From Comamonadaceae bacterium (GTDB lineage Bacteria > Pseudomonadota > Gammaproteobacteria > Burkholderiales > Burkholderiaceae_C), in assembly GCA_947450675.1 (NCBI GenBank), contig CANFWI010000007.1, forward strand, positions 24,413 to 88,412: a stretch of DNA of 64,000 nt, in the 5' to 3' direction. Shown piece by piece: positions 42,745-54,765 of this stretch (its first letter is position 1; each line of letters opens with the position of its first letter). The position numbers and the translations under genes are program-made. The notes below the pieces were generated by a model. It made no database searches and was not told the DNA's origin. It saw only the letters and a list, made by a program, of their open reading frames with translations.

Positions 42745-43851
42745 ATGATCGTTCTCAAAGCCAGCCAAGACAAGGTGTTGTCTGCCCTTCAATCCGTCGC
42801 AGGCATTGTTGAGCGCAGGCACACGCTACCCATTCTTGCCAATGTTTTAATTCGCAAAAATGGCTCGCAAATTCAGTTGACCACCAGCGATCTTGAGATT
42901 CAGATCCGCACGACTGCAGAGCTTGACGGTGATGAAGGCAACTTCACGACCACAGTTGGTGCTCGCAAACTCATTGACATCCTGCGCTCGATGCCAAGTG
43001 ATCAGTCGGTCTCACTGGAGTCGAGCCAAAACAAGTTAATTCTCAAGGGCGGCAAGAGTCGTTTCACCTTGCAGACGCTGCCAGCAGAAGACTTTCCACT
43101 GGTTCAAGAAGCCGCCAACTTTGGCCCTAGCTTTTCGGTGCCGCAAAAGACGTTGAAAGAATTGTTGAGCCAAGTGTCATTTGCGATGGCCGTCCATGAC
43201 ATTCGCTACTACCTCAACGGCATTTTGTTTGTGGCGGAAGGCAAACAGCTGAGTTTGGTGGCCACTGATGGTCACCGTTTGGCGTTTTCATCGGCCACGC
43301 TGGATGTTGAAGTGCCTCGTCAAGAAGTCATCTTGCCGCGCAAGACGGTCTTGGAAATGCAACGTCTTTTGAGCGACAAAGAAGGTGCCATTGAGATGCA
43401 ATTTGCTGGTAACCAGGCCAAATTCAGCTTTGAGGGCATGGAATTTGTGACCAAGCTGGTTGAAGGTAAGTTTCCTGACTACAACCGGGTGATCCCAAAG
43501 AATCACAAAAATATCATCACGCTGGGCCGCGCACCGCTGCTGGCCAGCTTGCAGCGCACCGCTATTTTGACCAGCGAAAAATTCAAAGGTGTGCGCCTGA
43601 ACATTGAGCCAGGCACGCTGCGCGTCGCTTCTAACAATGCCGAGCAGGAAGAAGCCGTCGATGAGCTTGACATCGATTACGGCGGTGACGCTATTGAGAT
43701 TGGCTTCAATGTGACCTACCTGATCGACGCACTGTCCAACATGAACCAAGACATGGTGAAGATTGAACTGGCTGATTCCAACAGTTCGGCTTTGCTCACC
43801 ATCCCTGATGATGCTGCGTTCAAGTACGTTGTGATGCCGATGCGGATTTAA
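42745..43851 (+). CDS. dnaN: DNA polymerase III beta sliding clamp
   Basis: A 368-residue clamp with three similar domains: MIVLKASQDKVLSALQSVAG and RRHTLPILANVLI in domain 1, FAMAVHDIRYYLNGILF and LSLVATDGHRLAFS in domain 2, and a C-terminal FKYVVMPMRI. The last residues match the usual MPMR end that lines the client-binding groove. It encircles DNA as a dimer and tethers polymerase III and repair enzymes. Located between dnaA and gyrB. Confidence 0.98.
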   Translation: MIVLKASQDKVLSALQSVAGIVERRHTLPILANVLIRKNGSQIQLTTSDLEIQIRTTAELDGDEGNFTTTVGARKLIDILRSMPSDQSVSLESSQNKLILKGGKSRFTLQTLPAEDFPLVQEAANFGPSFSVPQKTLKELLSQVSFAMAVHDIRYYLNGILFVAEGKQLSLVATDGHRLAFSSATLDVEVPRQEVILPRKTVLEMQRLLSDKEGAIEMQFAGNQAKFSFEGMEFVTKLVEGKFPDYNRVIPKNHKNIITLGRAPLLASLQRTAILTSEKFKGVRLNIEPGTLRVASNNAEQEEAVDELDIDYGGDAIEIGFNVTYLIDALSNMNQDMVKIELADSNSSALLTIPDDAAFKYVVMPMRI

Positions 43852-43891
43852 ACCGCACAGTGCGGACATTGGTTTTTCAAGAGATAAGTGA

Positions 43892-46513
<2,622 letters not shown>

Positions 46514-46551
46514 TTTCGTTGTCGATTAGCCATTGCGATTCCCCAAGCCAT

Positions 46552-46890
46552 TTAGTCGGGCTGCAGTAACAGCCGCAGTTCGTTCATATCTTTGAAGACC
46601 ACATCCTTTGACAATTCAAAGTGCTTGCGGCCACACTTGATTTTTAGGTTTTCGCTTTGGCGCGGGTCTGCTTCTACATTGCTGGACTTGGTTTCCGTTA
46701 CGAAATAGACACGGGCGTCGTCCTCAAAAACAACCGCCCAATCTGGGTTGTAGTTGCCTAGTGGCGTGGGTATCTTGAACCGGCTAGGCAGCTTGAAGAA
46801 GAGCTTCACCCGCTCGTCCAAGCTGCAGTCATGGGCAAAGGCCTCGCCCATGGCGGTCTTGTCATCGTTCAGCGGCTGCGCTTTCAGCAC
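46552..46890 (-). pseudogene. C-terminal remnant of a type III restriction enzyme (Res)
   Basis: A 112-codon frame from a GTG. It matches the end of type III Res subunits: DERVKLFFKLPSRFKIPTPL and NYNPDWAVVFEDDARVYFVTETKSS, cut here as NPDWAVV and FVTETK, the PD-(D/E)xK nuclease residues. The helicase domain and the methylase gene are absent. The bases just upstream (about 46891-46990) continue a related-looking frame (IVELKPDEPHTH) only after a frame change, consistent with decay. It sits directly after gyrB in convergent orientation. Confidence 0.7.
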
Positions 46891-47087
46891 GGTTTTGCTG
46901 ACGGGCGTGGTGATGTCGTCTTTGGCTGGTGGGTATGGGGCTCGTCTGGCTTCAGCTCAACGATGCAACGTTCTTGAAGAGGCGTTCGCCACGCTTCCAA
47001 GCTGCTAGCATGGCAAATACAAACACCGGGCGTTGACGCTGGCCTGCTGATTTTTCGATTGATGCACCCACATTAGGACGACACCCC

Positions 47088-48398
47088 ATGCAAGCGCGCG
47101 CCCTGCTTTTGAGTTTTCTTGTCCTGGTACTGTCCGCCTGCGCCGAAGTGGCTAGCTTGCCGGTCTCAGCGGGAACTGGGGCCGACCCAGTGTTGCCGGC
47201 TCCCCGTCCCACACTTCTGCCCACTTTGAACATTGCGCCTGCCGTGGGCTGGCCGCAGGGGAAAACGCCTCAGTCCCCAGCGGGGACTCAGGTACTGGCA
47301 TTTGCGCAGGGTCTTGATCATCCTCGCTGGCTCTACGTTCTTCCGAATGGTGATGTGCTTGTCGCCGAGAGCAACAAACCCGCCAAACCAGCCGCTGTCT
47401 GGAGCTTCAAGTCATGGGCAGCCAGCTTTTTTATGAAAAGGGCCGGGGCCGGTGCAGCCAGCGCCAACCGCATCACCCTGCTACGTGACACGCATGGCAG
47501 CGGCACTGCCGACGTACGGACGGTCTTGCTGGACGGCTTGAATTCACCGATGGGCATGGTGCTGGTGGGGGACTATCTCTATGTTGCCAACACGGACGCC
47601 ATACTCAGGTTCCCTTATGCAAAGGGCAGTACCCGCATTGATCAGCCAGGTGAAGTCGTCGCGCAACTCCCGGCCGGCCCTATCAACCACCATTGGACGA
47701 AAAACATCATTGCCAGCCCCGATGGCAAGCGTCTTTACGCCACCGTTGGCTCTAACAGCAATGTTGGCGAGCACGGCATGGATGTGGAGGTTGGCCGCGC
47801 CGCCGTCTGGGAAATCGATTTGCGCACTGGCGCTCACCGTGTCTTTGCCTCCGGTTTGCGTAATCCGGTTGGGCTGGCTTGGGAGTCCTTTAGCGGCACC
47901 CTTTGGACCGCCGTTAATGAGCGCGATGAAATTGGCAGCGACTTGGTGCCCGACTACATGACGGGTCTGCGCGACGGCGCCTTTTACGGCTGGCCTTACA
48001 GCTATTACGGATCTCACGTTGATGCGAGAGTTCAGCCACCACAACCTTCTTTGGTCGCCAGCGCCATAGTGCCCGACTACGCACTGGGTCCACACACGGC
48101 GTCGTTAGGGTTGGCTTCTTCTGAGGGGACGAAGTTGCCAGCTTTATTTGCTCACGGCATGTTTGTCGGCCAGCATGGCTCTTGGAATCGGCGCCCGCAC
48201 AGTGGCTACAAAGTCATATTTGTGCCCTTCGCTGCGGGCAAGCCGACAGGCGCTCCGATTGATGTGTTAACTGGCTTTTTGTCTCCTGAAGGCACTGCGT
48301 ATGGTCGCCCGGTAGGCGTCGCTCTCGACCATGCGGGTGCGCTGCTGGTGGCCGATGATGTGGGCAACACAGTCTGGCGCGTTCGAAGTGAACCCTGA
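47088..48398 (+). CDS. PQQ-type sugar dehydrogenase (sorbosone dehydrogenase family) lipoprotein
   Basis: A 436-residue six-bladed beta-propeller of the glucose/sorbosone dehydrogenase family. The signal ends in the lipobox LVLSAC (Cys18). Motifs include [98 protein letters not shown] and [14 protein letters not shown]. It should oxidise a sugar or sugar aldehyde at the periplasmic face using PQQ. The convergent neighbour is a lactonase-like propeller. Confidence 0.9.
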   Translation: MQARALLLSFLVLVLSACAEVASLPVSAGTGADPVLPAPRPTLLPTLNIAPAVGWPQGKTPQSPAGTQVLAFAQGLDHPRWLYVLPNGDVLVAESNKPAKPAAVWSFKSWAASFFMKRAGAGAASANRITLLRDTHGSGTADVRTVLLDGLNSPMGMVLVGDYLYVANTDAILRFPYAKGSTRIDQPGEVVAQLPAGPINHHWTKNIIASPDGKRLYATVGSNSNVGEHGMDVEVGRAAVWEIDLRTGAHRVFASGLRNPVGLAWESFSGTLWTAVNERDEIGSDLVPDYMTGLRDGAFYGWPYSYYGSHVDARVQPPQPSLVASAIVPDYALGPHTASLGLASSEGTKLPALFAHGMFVGQHGSWNRRPHSGYKVIFVPFAAGKPTGAPIDVLTGFLSPEGTAYGRPVGVALDHAGALLVADDVGNTVWRVRSEP

Positions 48399-48544
48399 TC
48401 ACCCCTATTCACCAGTGCCAATGAATGATTGCGATAAGCGGCTTAAGTTAGCCTATTAAATATAATTAATTGAATTAACGGCATGTTTCTGCCTGTTAAA
48501 ACTGGCACTCCACCAATTCACTAGACATTTCTTACAGCGCTGTC

Positions 48545-49600
48545 TCATGCGGCTGAGAACACCATGCACACTGGACTGCCGCATTTGGCCGCCAAGTGAG
48601 CGTGCGAAAGTTGACCCGTTTCCGCATTGACGGAGAAGGTGACTATTTCATGGCTGTCTTCATTCAGCACAAATAGAAACCGGTTATCAGGCGACAAGGT
48701 GAAAAAGCGCGGTGTGCTGCCACCGCAGGCTATTGCTTCAAGGAAGTGAAGCAGGCCAGTGTCGCTGTCAACCCGAAACACGGCGATGCTGTCATGGCCG
48801 CGGTTTGACGCGTAAAGCGTGCGTCCGTTTGTGGATAGCATGATCTCAGCGGCACGGCTGTTTCCTGTGAAGGTGCTTGGCAAGGCCGATAAAATCTGCA
48901 GAGGATTCAGTGCGCCATTCAGGGTGTCAAAGCCATAACTGGTCACCGTTGAGTCCAGCTCATTCACCACAAAAGCGAATGGTCGTGTTGGATGAAATGC
49001 GATATGCCGCGGTCCAGCGCCTTCTCGCGACTCGACCCAAGGTGTTTTTGCGGGAATGAGCTGACCATTCTCGAATCGAAAGCTGAAGACTCGATCAACC
49101 CCCTTGTCTGGCACGACTACCCATTGGCCACTCGGATCAAACGGATTGAAATGGGGCTTGGCAAATGGCTGCTCAACTCTGTGCGGGCCCGGTTTCCCGG
49201 GCAGTAAGACGGTCTGCATGACGGGGCCCAAGAGGCCGTCAGATAAAACAGGCAAGACAGTCACGTTGTGGCTGAGGTGATTCGACACCACTAAAAACTT
49301 TTCAAGTGGATCTAAAGCAAGGTGAACAGGATTCTTACCGCCGCATTTTTGACGCTGCAAGAACACCAAATGTCCATCGGTTGGGTGGACACGAAAGATG
49401 CTGACGTCATGCTGATCACCATGCACGGCGTAAAGCCGATCGCCCAATTGGTTGAGCGCTAAAAAAGAGGGGTTGACCAAGTCGCCGACTACCTGCACCA
49501 GCGCAAGCGTGCCGAGTTGTTGGTCTACTTTAAAAACACTTATGCCCTCGCCATGCGCATGGCGTTCACGGCTGGTGCGGGAGCCAACATAAGCGAACAT
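48545..49600 (-). CDS. lactonase family (YbhE/6-phosphogluconolactonase-like) beta-propeller
   Basis: A 351-residue seven-bladed propeller: MFAYVGSRTSRERHAHGEGI, NPSFLALNQLGDRLYAVHGD, GKNPVHLALDPLEKFLVVSN, GPRHIAFHPTRPFAFVVNEL and SNRGHDSIAVFRVD. The pattern matches the lactonase/3-carboxymuconate-cyclase group. No signal peptide, so probably cytoplasmic. The ATG at 49600 is preferred (AGGA seven bases upstream) over the GTG one codon earlier. Facing a sugar dehydrogenase, it may hydrolyse sugar lactones. Confidence 0.88.
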   Translation of the reverse strand: MFAYVGSRTSRERHAHGEGISVFKVDQQLGTLALVQVVGDLVNPSFLALNQLGDRLYAVHGDQHDVSIFRVHPTDGHLVFLQRQKCGGKNPVHLALDPLEKFLVVSNHLSHNVTVLPVLSDGLLGPVMQTVLLPGKPGPHRVEQPFAKPHFNPFDPSGQWVVVPDKGVDRVFSFRFENGQLIPAKTPWVESREGAGPRHIAFHPTRPFAFVVNELDSTVTSYGFDTLNGALNPLQILSALPSTFTGNSRAAEIMLSTNGRTLYASNRGHDSIAVFRVDSDTGLLHFLEAIACGGSTPRFFTLSPDNRFLFVLNEDSHEIVTFSVNAETGQLSHAHLAAKCGSPVCMVFSAA

Positions 49601-49707
49601 CACGTTGTCCTGACCGATGTATGCAAGGGCTGCGTTTGAGTGATCAATGCGGTTTTAAACATGTTGGTTTCGCAATCGCTGACATTCTTTTTAGGCGAGA
49701 AAAAATC

Positions 49708-50613
49708 TCAGGGTTTTAAAATGGCGGTGATTTTTTTAAGATTTTTCAAGGTACTGGCCAAGTGACTTCGCAGCGTCTCTGACGCTTCCGCGAGACGCCC
49801 TTGCTCTATCAAATCAAGCACATGCAAATGCTGCTGGCAATGCTCTTTGTAACGTTTTCGGTCCTGCGTGGAACGGTATGAAAGCAGACGGCGAACGCGG
49901 TTCACGCGTCGAATGGTTTCAATGAAAAAAGGATTGCCAGAGCCTTCGACCAAGGCTTCGTGAAAGCGCACGCCACGCTCGTGCAGTTGATCGGTGGTGT
50001 CGGTTTCAATGCCCCCGGCAAGCAAATGCAATTCAGCGGCACGACAGCGCGCTAGCACCAATGGGTCTAGTTGGTAACCAGGCTCTAGCAAGGCCGCAGG
50101 TTCAAGCGCCAAGCGCAGTCGGTATGACTGCAAAAGGCTGTCTGGCGTTGTCAGCATGGATGAAAAAACCCAGCCATAACCCGGTTTTTTTTGCGCCCAG
50201 CCTTCTTGGGATATTCGATTCAGCACCGCTTGCAGTTGCGCCGCTGTCAATTGGTAACGGGTTTTGAGCAGCACCTCGGAAAAGGCTTCCGGCAAGGTGC
50301 CGTTAAGCAAGTCTTCTGCCACTCGAAAATAAATATGTGTCGCCACATCGGCGGTGTCGAGGGCCAAGGCTTCGTCGGATGCTACGTTGGAGTTGTCTAT
50401 TTTTTGGGCTAAAAAATAGCCTCGTTGCGGCTCTCGCCGTAACACTCCTTTTTCATGCAGCAGGCTCAGCGCTTGATTGATTGGCGATCGAGACACGCGC
50501 AACCGATCCGCCAGGGCTTGAGCCGGCAAATGACTGCCTACCGTCAACCCTTCGGCGCGGATGAAGTCAACGATCATGGAGGGAATGGATTTATCGGCTT
50601 GCATTGGATCCAT
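49708..50613 (-). CDS. GntR-family transcriptional regulator (FCD-type)
   Basis: A 301-residue regulator with an N-terminal winged helix (GLTVGSHLPAQALADRLRVS, SPINQALSLLHEKGVLRREP) and a C-terminal FCD-like helical ligand domain (LRLALEPAALLEPGYQL, FHEALVEGSGNPFFIETIRRV, EHCQQHLHVLDLIEQGRL). Unusually, about 100 residues containing a second winged-helix-like part (TRYQLTAAQLQAVLNRISQEG) lie between. The ATG at 50613 has AAGGG upstream; it follows the aconitase gene by 13 bases, so it likely controls that operon and the divergent Bug gene. Confidence 0.88.
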   Translation of the reverse strand: MDPMQADKSIPSMIVDFIRAEGLTVGSHLPAQALADRLRVSRSPINQALSLLHEKGVLRREPQRGYFLAQKIDNSNVASDEALALDTADVATHIYFRVAEDLLNGTLPEAFSEVLLKTRYQLTAAQLQAVLNRISQEGWAQKKPGYGWVFSSMLTTPDSLLQSYRLRLALEPAALLEPGYQLDPLVLARCRAAELHLLAGGIETDTTDQLHERGVRFHEALVEGSGNPFFIETIRRVNRVRRLLSYRSTQDRKRYKEHCQQHLHVLDLIEQGRLAEASETLRSHLASTLKNLKKITAILKP

Positions 50614-50626
50614 ATTTTGCCCTTGA

Positions 50627-53257
50627 CTAATGCTGACCACCATGCAGTGCGATGGTCTGTTTTAGGATCGACGGAATCACGCCACCATCTCGCAGCAAGC
50701 TCACTTCGAGTTGTGTTTCAACGGCTGCGACAGCCGTCATTTCTTCCGTTGTGCCATTGGCACGCAGCACGCGGACAGCGACTTCGCTGCGGGGCGCAAG
50801 GGTGTTTGCGTCTGCCTCGATAGCGATTTGGTCGCCGGGCTGCAGTTTGAGGTTCTTAGGGTTCACACCAACGGGCAGGCGCAGCGGCAAGACCCCCATG
50901 CCAATCAGGTTTGAGCGGTGAATACGTTCAAAACTGACCGCCAACACGGCGCGAATGCCCAAAAGGCGTTGCCCTTTTGCGGCCCAATCCCGGGATGAAC
51001 CCGTGCCATAGCGTTCACCGGCAACCAAGACAACAGACTCACCAGCATCACGGTAACGTTGTGCGACTTCACAGATCGGTTGCACGTCGCCGCTCGGGAC
51101 ATGGAGTGTGTGGGCCAGTGGTAAGTTTGGCTGCAGCATGTTGACAAGCGTCTTGCTGTGGAAAGCGGCCCGCAGCATGACCTCCCAGTTGCCACGTCTC
51201 GACGCAAACACATTCAGATCGTCTCGATCATCGCCACGCGCCACCAAAAAGTCAGCAACCATGCTGGCGGCTGGAATAGCGCTGGCAGGTGAGATGTGGT
51301 CTGTGGTGATGTCGTCCCCCAGCACCAGCAGAGGATATGCGGTGTAACGTCCCAGTTGGCTGCCCTGCGTGACGGCAGCAAAGGGTGGCCGCCGCAGCGT
51401 CGTCGACTTTTCGTTCCATGGAAACAGCGGCGTTAAGGGTGCTTCCAAAGCATGCCAGATTGGGTTTTGACCGGCCTTTTCGAAGTCACGGCGATAGTCA
51501 GCCGGATCAGCGCCTAGGGCGAGGTGGGCATTGATTTCTTCACGTGAAGGCCAGAGATCTTTCAAAAAGATGGCGCGACCATCTGCGGCGATCTGTACCG
51601 GCTCTGTCGCTAAGTTCCGCTCGCTGTCTCCGGCCAGGCCAAAAATAATCACCAAGGCTGGCGACATGATGAAACTCAGCTCGATATCTGGATGCACGCG
51701 ACCTGGGAAATTTCGATTCCCGGACAAAATGGCCACGGCCATACTTTGGCCCGCGCTCTGAGTCTTTTGAACCAGTTCGGTCAACGGCCCCGGGTTACCG
51801 ATACATGTCGTGCAACCATAGCCAACGATGTCGAAGCCGACCGCGGACAAATCTTCCATCAAGCCAGCTCGCGCCAAATAGGAGGCTGCCGCTGGCGACC
51901 CGGGTGCCAGCGATGTTTTGACCCAAGCCGGGGGCGTCAGCCCATAGGCTCGGGCCTTACGAGCCACCAAACCGGCGGCTATCAGCAGTGCCGGATCAGA
52001 GGTGTTGGTGCAGCTGGTGATCGCTGCAATCGCCACGGGATGACGCGGTAGCCGCGCCGAGAATGACTTTGGCGTGAAGCCAACTTGCGCTAACGTATTT
52101 CCGGTTTCGGCGTAATCGAGTAAATCTTGCGGCCGTTTGGGGCCGGCGACATACATACCTATAACACTGAGATCAATCTCAATGGTCCGCGTGTAGCGTG
52201 GCTCCGCATCCGGCTCAAACCACAAGCCAACCCGCCGTGTGTAGGCCTCGACCAGCGCAATCGATGATTCGGTGCGACCGGTTGAACGAAGGTACGCGAG
52301 AGTTTGAGCGTCAACCGCAAAGAAGCCCGTGGTCGCGCCGTATTCCGGTGCCATATTGGCGACGACAGCTCGGTCACCGGCACTCAGCGTTGACACACCG
52401 GGGCCGTAAAACTCCACAAACTCACCCGATACGCCGACTTGGCGCAGTCGCTGCGTGACGGTCAGCGCCAGATCTGTGGCTTGTGCATACGCCGGCAATT
52501 GACCTGTGAGTTTGACCCCCATCACCTCCGGGATGCGCAGCATGGTCGGCATACCAAACATGACGGTCTGCGCTTCCAGTCCACCGACGCCCCAGCCCAG
52601 CACGCCAATTCCATTGATCATCGGGGTATGACTGTCGGTGCCGATCATCATGTCGGGAACCGCCCAGCGAATACCGTCGCGCTCAATCGTTGTCACCACA
52701 GTGGCGAGTTGTTCCAGATTGATGGTGTGCATGATGCCCGTGCCAGGCGGGTGAATACGCACGCCGCTCAGCACCGCAGCCGCCCATCGCAAAAACTGGT
52801 AGCGTTCACTGTTGCGCCGAACTTCGTGCTGAAGGTTGATTTTCAGGGCGTCACGCTGGGCATAGACTTCAACCGCCAATGAGTGATCGATCGAAACGTC
52901 TACCCGCAAGCCTGGGTTGAGCACGGAAGGATCTACGCCGACCTCGGCCAGGGCATTGCGCATGGCGGCAATGTCGACCAAGGCGGGCGTACTGGTGGTG
53001 TCGTGCATGAGCACACGTCCCGGCTGAAAAGCCAATTCAGCCTCGCTGGTGCCGGACTCCAGCCATTGGAAGATGGCGGCGACAGCCACTGCACGCTCAG
53101 AGCCTTCCATGTTGCGCAAGGCATTTTCAAGCAGCAGACGCAGCACCACGGGCAGGCGTTTCAAACGCGGTCCAAAAAAGGCCAGTAGGTCCACCACGGC
53201 ATAGCTTTCGCCGTTCAAAAAAAGCTGCCCTTGTGGGCTTTTGTAGGTGTTTTCCAT
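50627..53257 (-). CDS. aconitase-family hydratase (AcnA-like)
   Basis: An 876-residue AcnA-type protein. It has the substrate and cluster motifs VDVSIDHSLAVEVYAQ, MMIGTDSHTPMINGIGVLGWGVGG, AAITSCTNTSD and GYGCTTCIGNPGPL (three cluster cysteines), and the swivel domain with VAGERYGTGSSRDWAAKGQ and FERIHRSNLIGMGVLPL. It isomerises citrate/isocitrate or a similar tricarboxylate. The pairing with a GntR regulator and a Bug solute-binding gene, rather than TCA genes, suggests an accessory enzyme for an imported tricarboxylate. Confidence 0.92.
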   Translation of the reverse strand: MENTYKSPQGQLFLNGESYAVVDLLAFFGPRLKRLPVVLRLLLENALRNMEGSERAVAVAAIFQWLESGTSEAELAFQPGRVLMHDTTSTPALVDIAAMRNALAEVGVDPSVLNPGLRVDVSIDHSLAVEVYAQRDALKINLQHEVRRNSERYQFLRWAAAVLSGVRIHPPGTGIMHTINLEQLATVVTTIERDGIRWAVPDMMIGTDSHTPMINGIGVLGWGVGGLEAQTVMFGMPTMLRIPEVMGVKLTGQLPAYAQATDLALTVTQRLRQVGVSGEFVEFYGPGVSTLSAGDRAVVANMAPEYGATTGFFAVDAQTLAYLRSTGRTESSIALVEAYTRRVGLWFEPDAEPRYTRTIEIDLSVIGMYVAGPKRPQDLLDYAETGNTLAQVGFTPKSFSARLPRHPVAIAAITSCTNTSDPALLIAAGLVARKARAYGLTPPAWVKTSLAPGSPAAASYLARAGLMEDLSAVGFDIVGYGCTTCIGNPGPLTELVQKTQSAGQSMAVAILSGNRNFPGRVHPDIELSFIMSPALVIIFGLAGDSERNLATEPVQIAADGRAIFLKDLWPSREEINAHLALGADPADYRRDFEKAGQNPIWHALEAPLTPLFPWNEKSTTLRRPPFAAVTQGSQLGRYTAYPLLVLGDDITTDHISPASAIPAASMVADFLVARGDDRDDLNVFASRRGNWEVMLRAAFHSKTLVNMLQPNLPLAHTLHVPSGDVQPICEVAQRYRDAGESVVLVAGERYGTGSSRDWAAKGQRLLGIRAVLAVSFERIHRSNLIGMGVLPLRLPVGVNPKNLKLQPGDQIAIEADANTLAPRSEVAVRVLRANGTTEEMTAVAAVETQLEVSLLRDGGVIPSILKQTIALHGGQH

Positions 53258-53353
53258 AGCTGTTATTTTTGCATATGTTCGCTATAAAATGCAATATAGA
53301 ACAAACCCTGAGCTTTCAAAACACGTTTTAAGACGCCATCAAGGAACTATTTC
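53258..53353. promoter_or_regulatory. divergent promoter region, aconitase / Bug gene
   Basis: A 96-bp AT-rich gap between two divergent starts. It contains TATGTTCGCTATAAAATGC and a related AATATAGAACA a few bases on, forming loose inverted elements around TATAAAATG. These are plausible -10 boxes and a GntR operator, but the exact site is not certain. Confidence 0.45.
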
Positions 53354-54343
53354 ATGACAAATCCACGACGCCACCCACTCATCATCGGCATGCTGACATG
53401 TGCCGGTTTTCTGATTCCCTTTTGCGCCACCGCACAGGACTACCCGAACAAAACGATCACCATCGTGGTTCCTTTTTCCGCTGGCGGCGGTGTCGACACG
53501 ATTGCCCGACTGCTAGCTGAAAAACTGCGAGAGTCATTAAAGCAAACGGTCATCATTGACAACAAGGCTGGCGGTAGCGGCATGATTGGTGCGCTGGCCG
53601 TGGTCAAGGCACCGCCTGATGGTCATACCCTTCTGCTCGGCTCCGCTGGTGAGACGGCCATCAACCCGTTTGTCTACAAAGCGCGCATGCAATACGCGCC
53701 AGCCAAAGATCTCGCTCCGATCACACTGGTCACACGAGTCCCCAACGTGCTTCTGGTCAGTCCAACGCTCCCGGTCAAGACCGTGGAAGAGTTGGTGGCT
53801 CATGCCAAAAAGAACCCAGGAAAACTCAGCTACTCCAGCAGTGGCGTCGGTAATCCGCAGCATTTGAACGGCGAATTGCTTGAAGAATTAGCCGGCATTC
53901 ACATGGTTCACATTCCCTACAAAGGCGCATCGGGTCAGTTGATCGACGTCACCTCAGGCACGGTCGACATGACTTTTGTCAGCTACACCGCAGCCAAAGG
54001 CTTTATTCAAAGCGGCAAGGTCAAAGCCATCGCCGTGACATCCGTCAAGCGCGCCAGTTTTGCACCAGACATTCCGGCGATCGCCGAATACAAACCCCTC
54101 AGTAAATACCAACTGGAAAACTGGTTCGGTTTGTTCGCACCGGCGGGTACCCCCGAAGTGATCCAACAAAAGCTCAACGCGGCTGTCACTCAAGCCTTGC
54201 GCGACCCGGAGTTAATGAAAAAATTGCGCGATCAAGGTGGCGAACCTGCACCCATGTCGATTCCGCAATTCCGTGACTTCATCAAAGCTGAGTCAGTGCA
54301 GTTTGAACGCATCGTCAACAACGCCAAGATCACGGCGGACTGA
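53354..54343 (+). CDS. Bug-family (TctC-like) periplasmic solute-binding protein
   Basis: A 329-residue Bug protein. The signal peptide (HPLIIGMLTCAGFLIPFCATA) is followed by the fold markers YPNKTITIVVPFSAGGGVDT, NKAGGSGMIGALAVVK, LSYSSSGVGNPQHLNGEL, HIPYKGASGQLIDVTSGTVD and NWFGLFAPAGTPE. It should capture an organic acid in the periplasm. Transcribed divergently from the aconitase-GntR pair, so the ligand may be citrate, aconitate or a related tricarboxylate. No TctA/TctB gene is nearby. Confidence 0.93.
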   Translation: MTNPRRHPLIIGMLTCAGFLIPFCATAQDYPNKTITIVVPFSAGGGVDTIARLLAEKLRESLKQTVIIDNKAGGSGMIGALAVVKAPPDGHTLLLGSAGETAINPFVYKARMQYAPAKDLAPITLVTRVPNVLLVSPTLPVKTVEELVAHAKKNPGKLSYSSSGVGNPQHLNGELLEELAGIHMVHIPYKGASGQLIDVTSGTVDMTFVSYTAAKGFIQSGKVKAIAVTSVKRASFAPDIPAIAEYKPLSKYQLENWFGLFAPAGTPEVIQQKLNAAVTQALRDPELMKKLRDQGGEPAPMSIPQFRDFIKAESVQFERIVNNAKITAD

Positions 54344-54463
54344 ATTTATGGGATCGACTTCTGCTCACTTCGCATCCCCCTTTTGGGTGATGCGGTGATT
54401 CTCATCAAAGACCTGAAGGTCAAATGATCATCCATCGTGCTCAAGAAGGCTTGAACTTCAGAT

Positions 54464-54496
54464 GAGCGGCCTCCCCTGATGGGAGCCGCTCATTTT
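54464..54496. terminator. intrinsic terminator between Bug gene and minE
   Basis: GAGCGGC plus TCCC (with one bulged C) pairs with GGGAGCCGCTC across a short loop (54464-54491), followed by ATTTT on plus. It can stop the converging transcripts of the Bug gene and the min operon. Confidence 0.75.
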
Positions 54497-54501
54497 CGCA
54501 A

Positions 54502-54762
54502 TCACTTGCCGTCAGGCAATTCGATTTTGACTTCCAGTACATCCAGATTGTCTTGACGCTCAAGGTTGACCTTGATGTCATTTGGATTGATGTTGATGTA
54601 CTTAGAAATGACGGCAATCAGGTCGCGCTGCAGCGCTTGCAAATAGTCAGGTTTGTGGTTCCCGCCTGAACGCTCGTGCGCCAGGATGATTTGCAAACGC
54701 TCTTTGGCGACGCTGGCCGTTTTCTTTTTCTCGCCAAGCAAAAAGGAAAGGAAAGACGCCAT
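54502..54762 (-). CDS. minE: cell division topological specificity factor MinE
   Basis: An 86-residue MinE: N-terminal anti-MinCD helix ([22 protein letters not shown]), AHERSGG and the C-terminal dimer domain ([21 protein letters not shown]). It stimulates MinD ATPase and drives pole-to-pole oscillation. Three bases separate it from the minD stop, ending the minC-minD-minE operon. Confidence 0.97.
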   Translation of the reverse strand: MASFLSFLLGEKKKTASVAKERLQIILAHERSGGNHKPDYLQALQRDLIAVISKYININPNDIKVNLERQDNLDVLEVKIELPDGK

Positions 54763-54765
54763 GGC

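Noticed and set aside
46952..47233. 93-codon minus frame upstream of the restriction-enzyme remnant
   Set aside because: Mostly antisense to the start of the sugar dehydrogenase gene, low-complexity basic composition; only its last part may touch the decayed Res sequence.
47273..47289. Short AGTCCCC/GGGGACT hairpin near the start of the sugar dehydrogenase gene
   Set aside because: Considered as another copy of the GC-rich element, but the sequence around it does not match the consensus and it lies in ordinary coding sequence.
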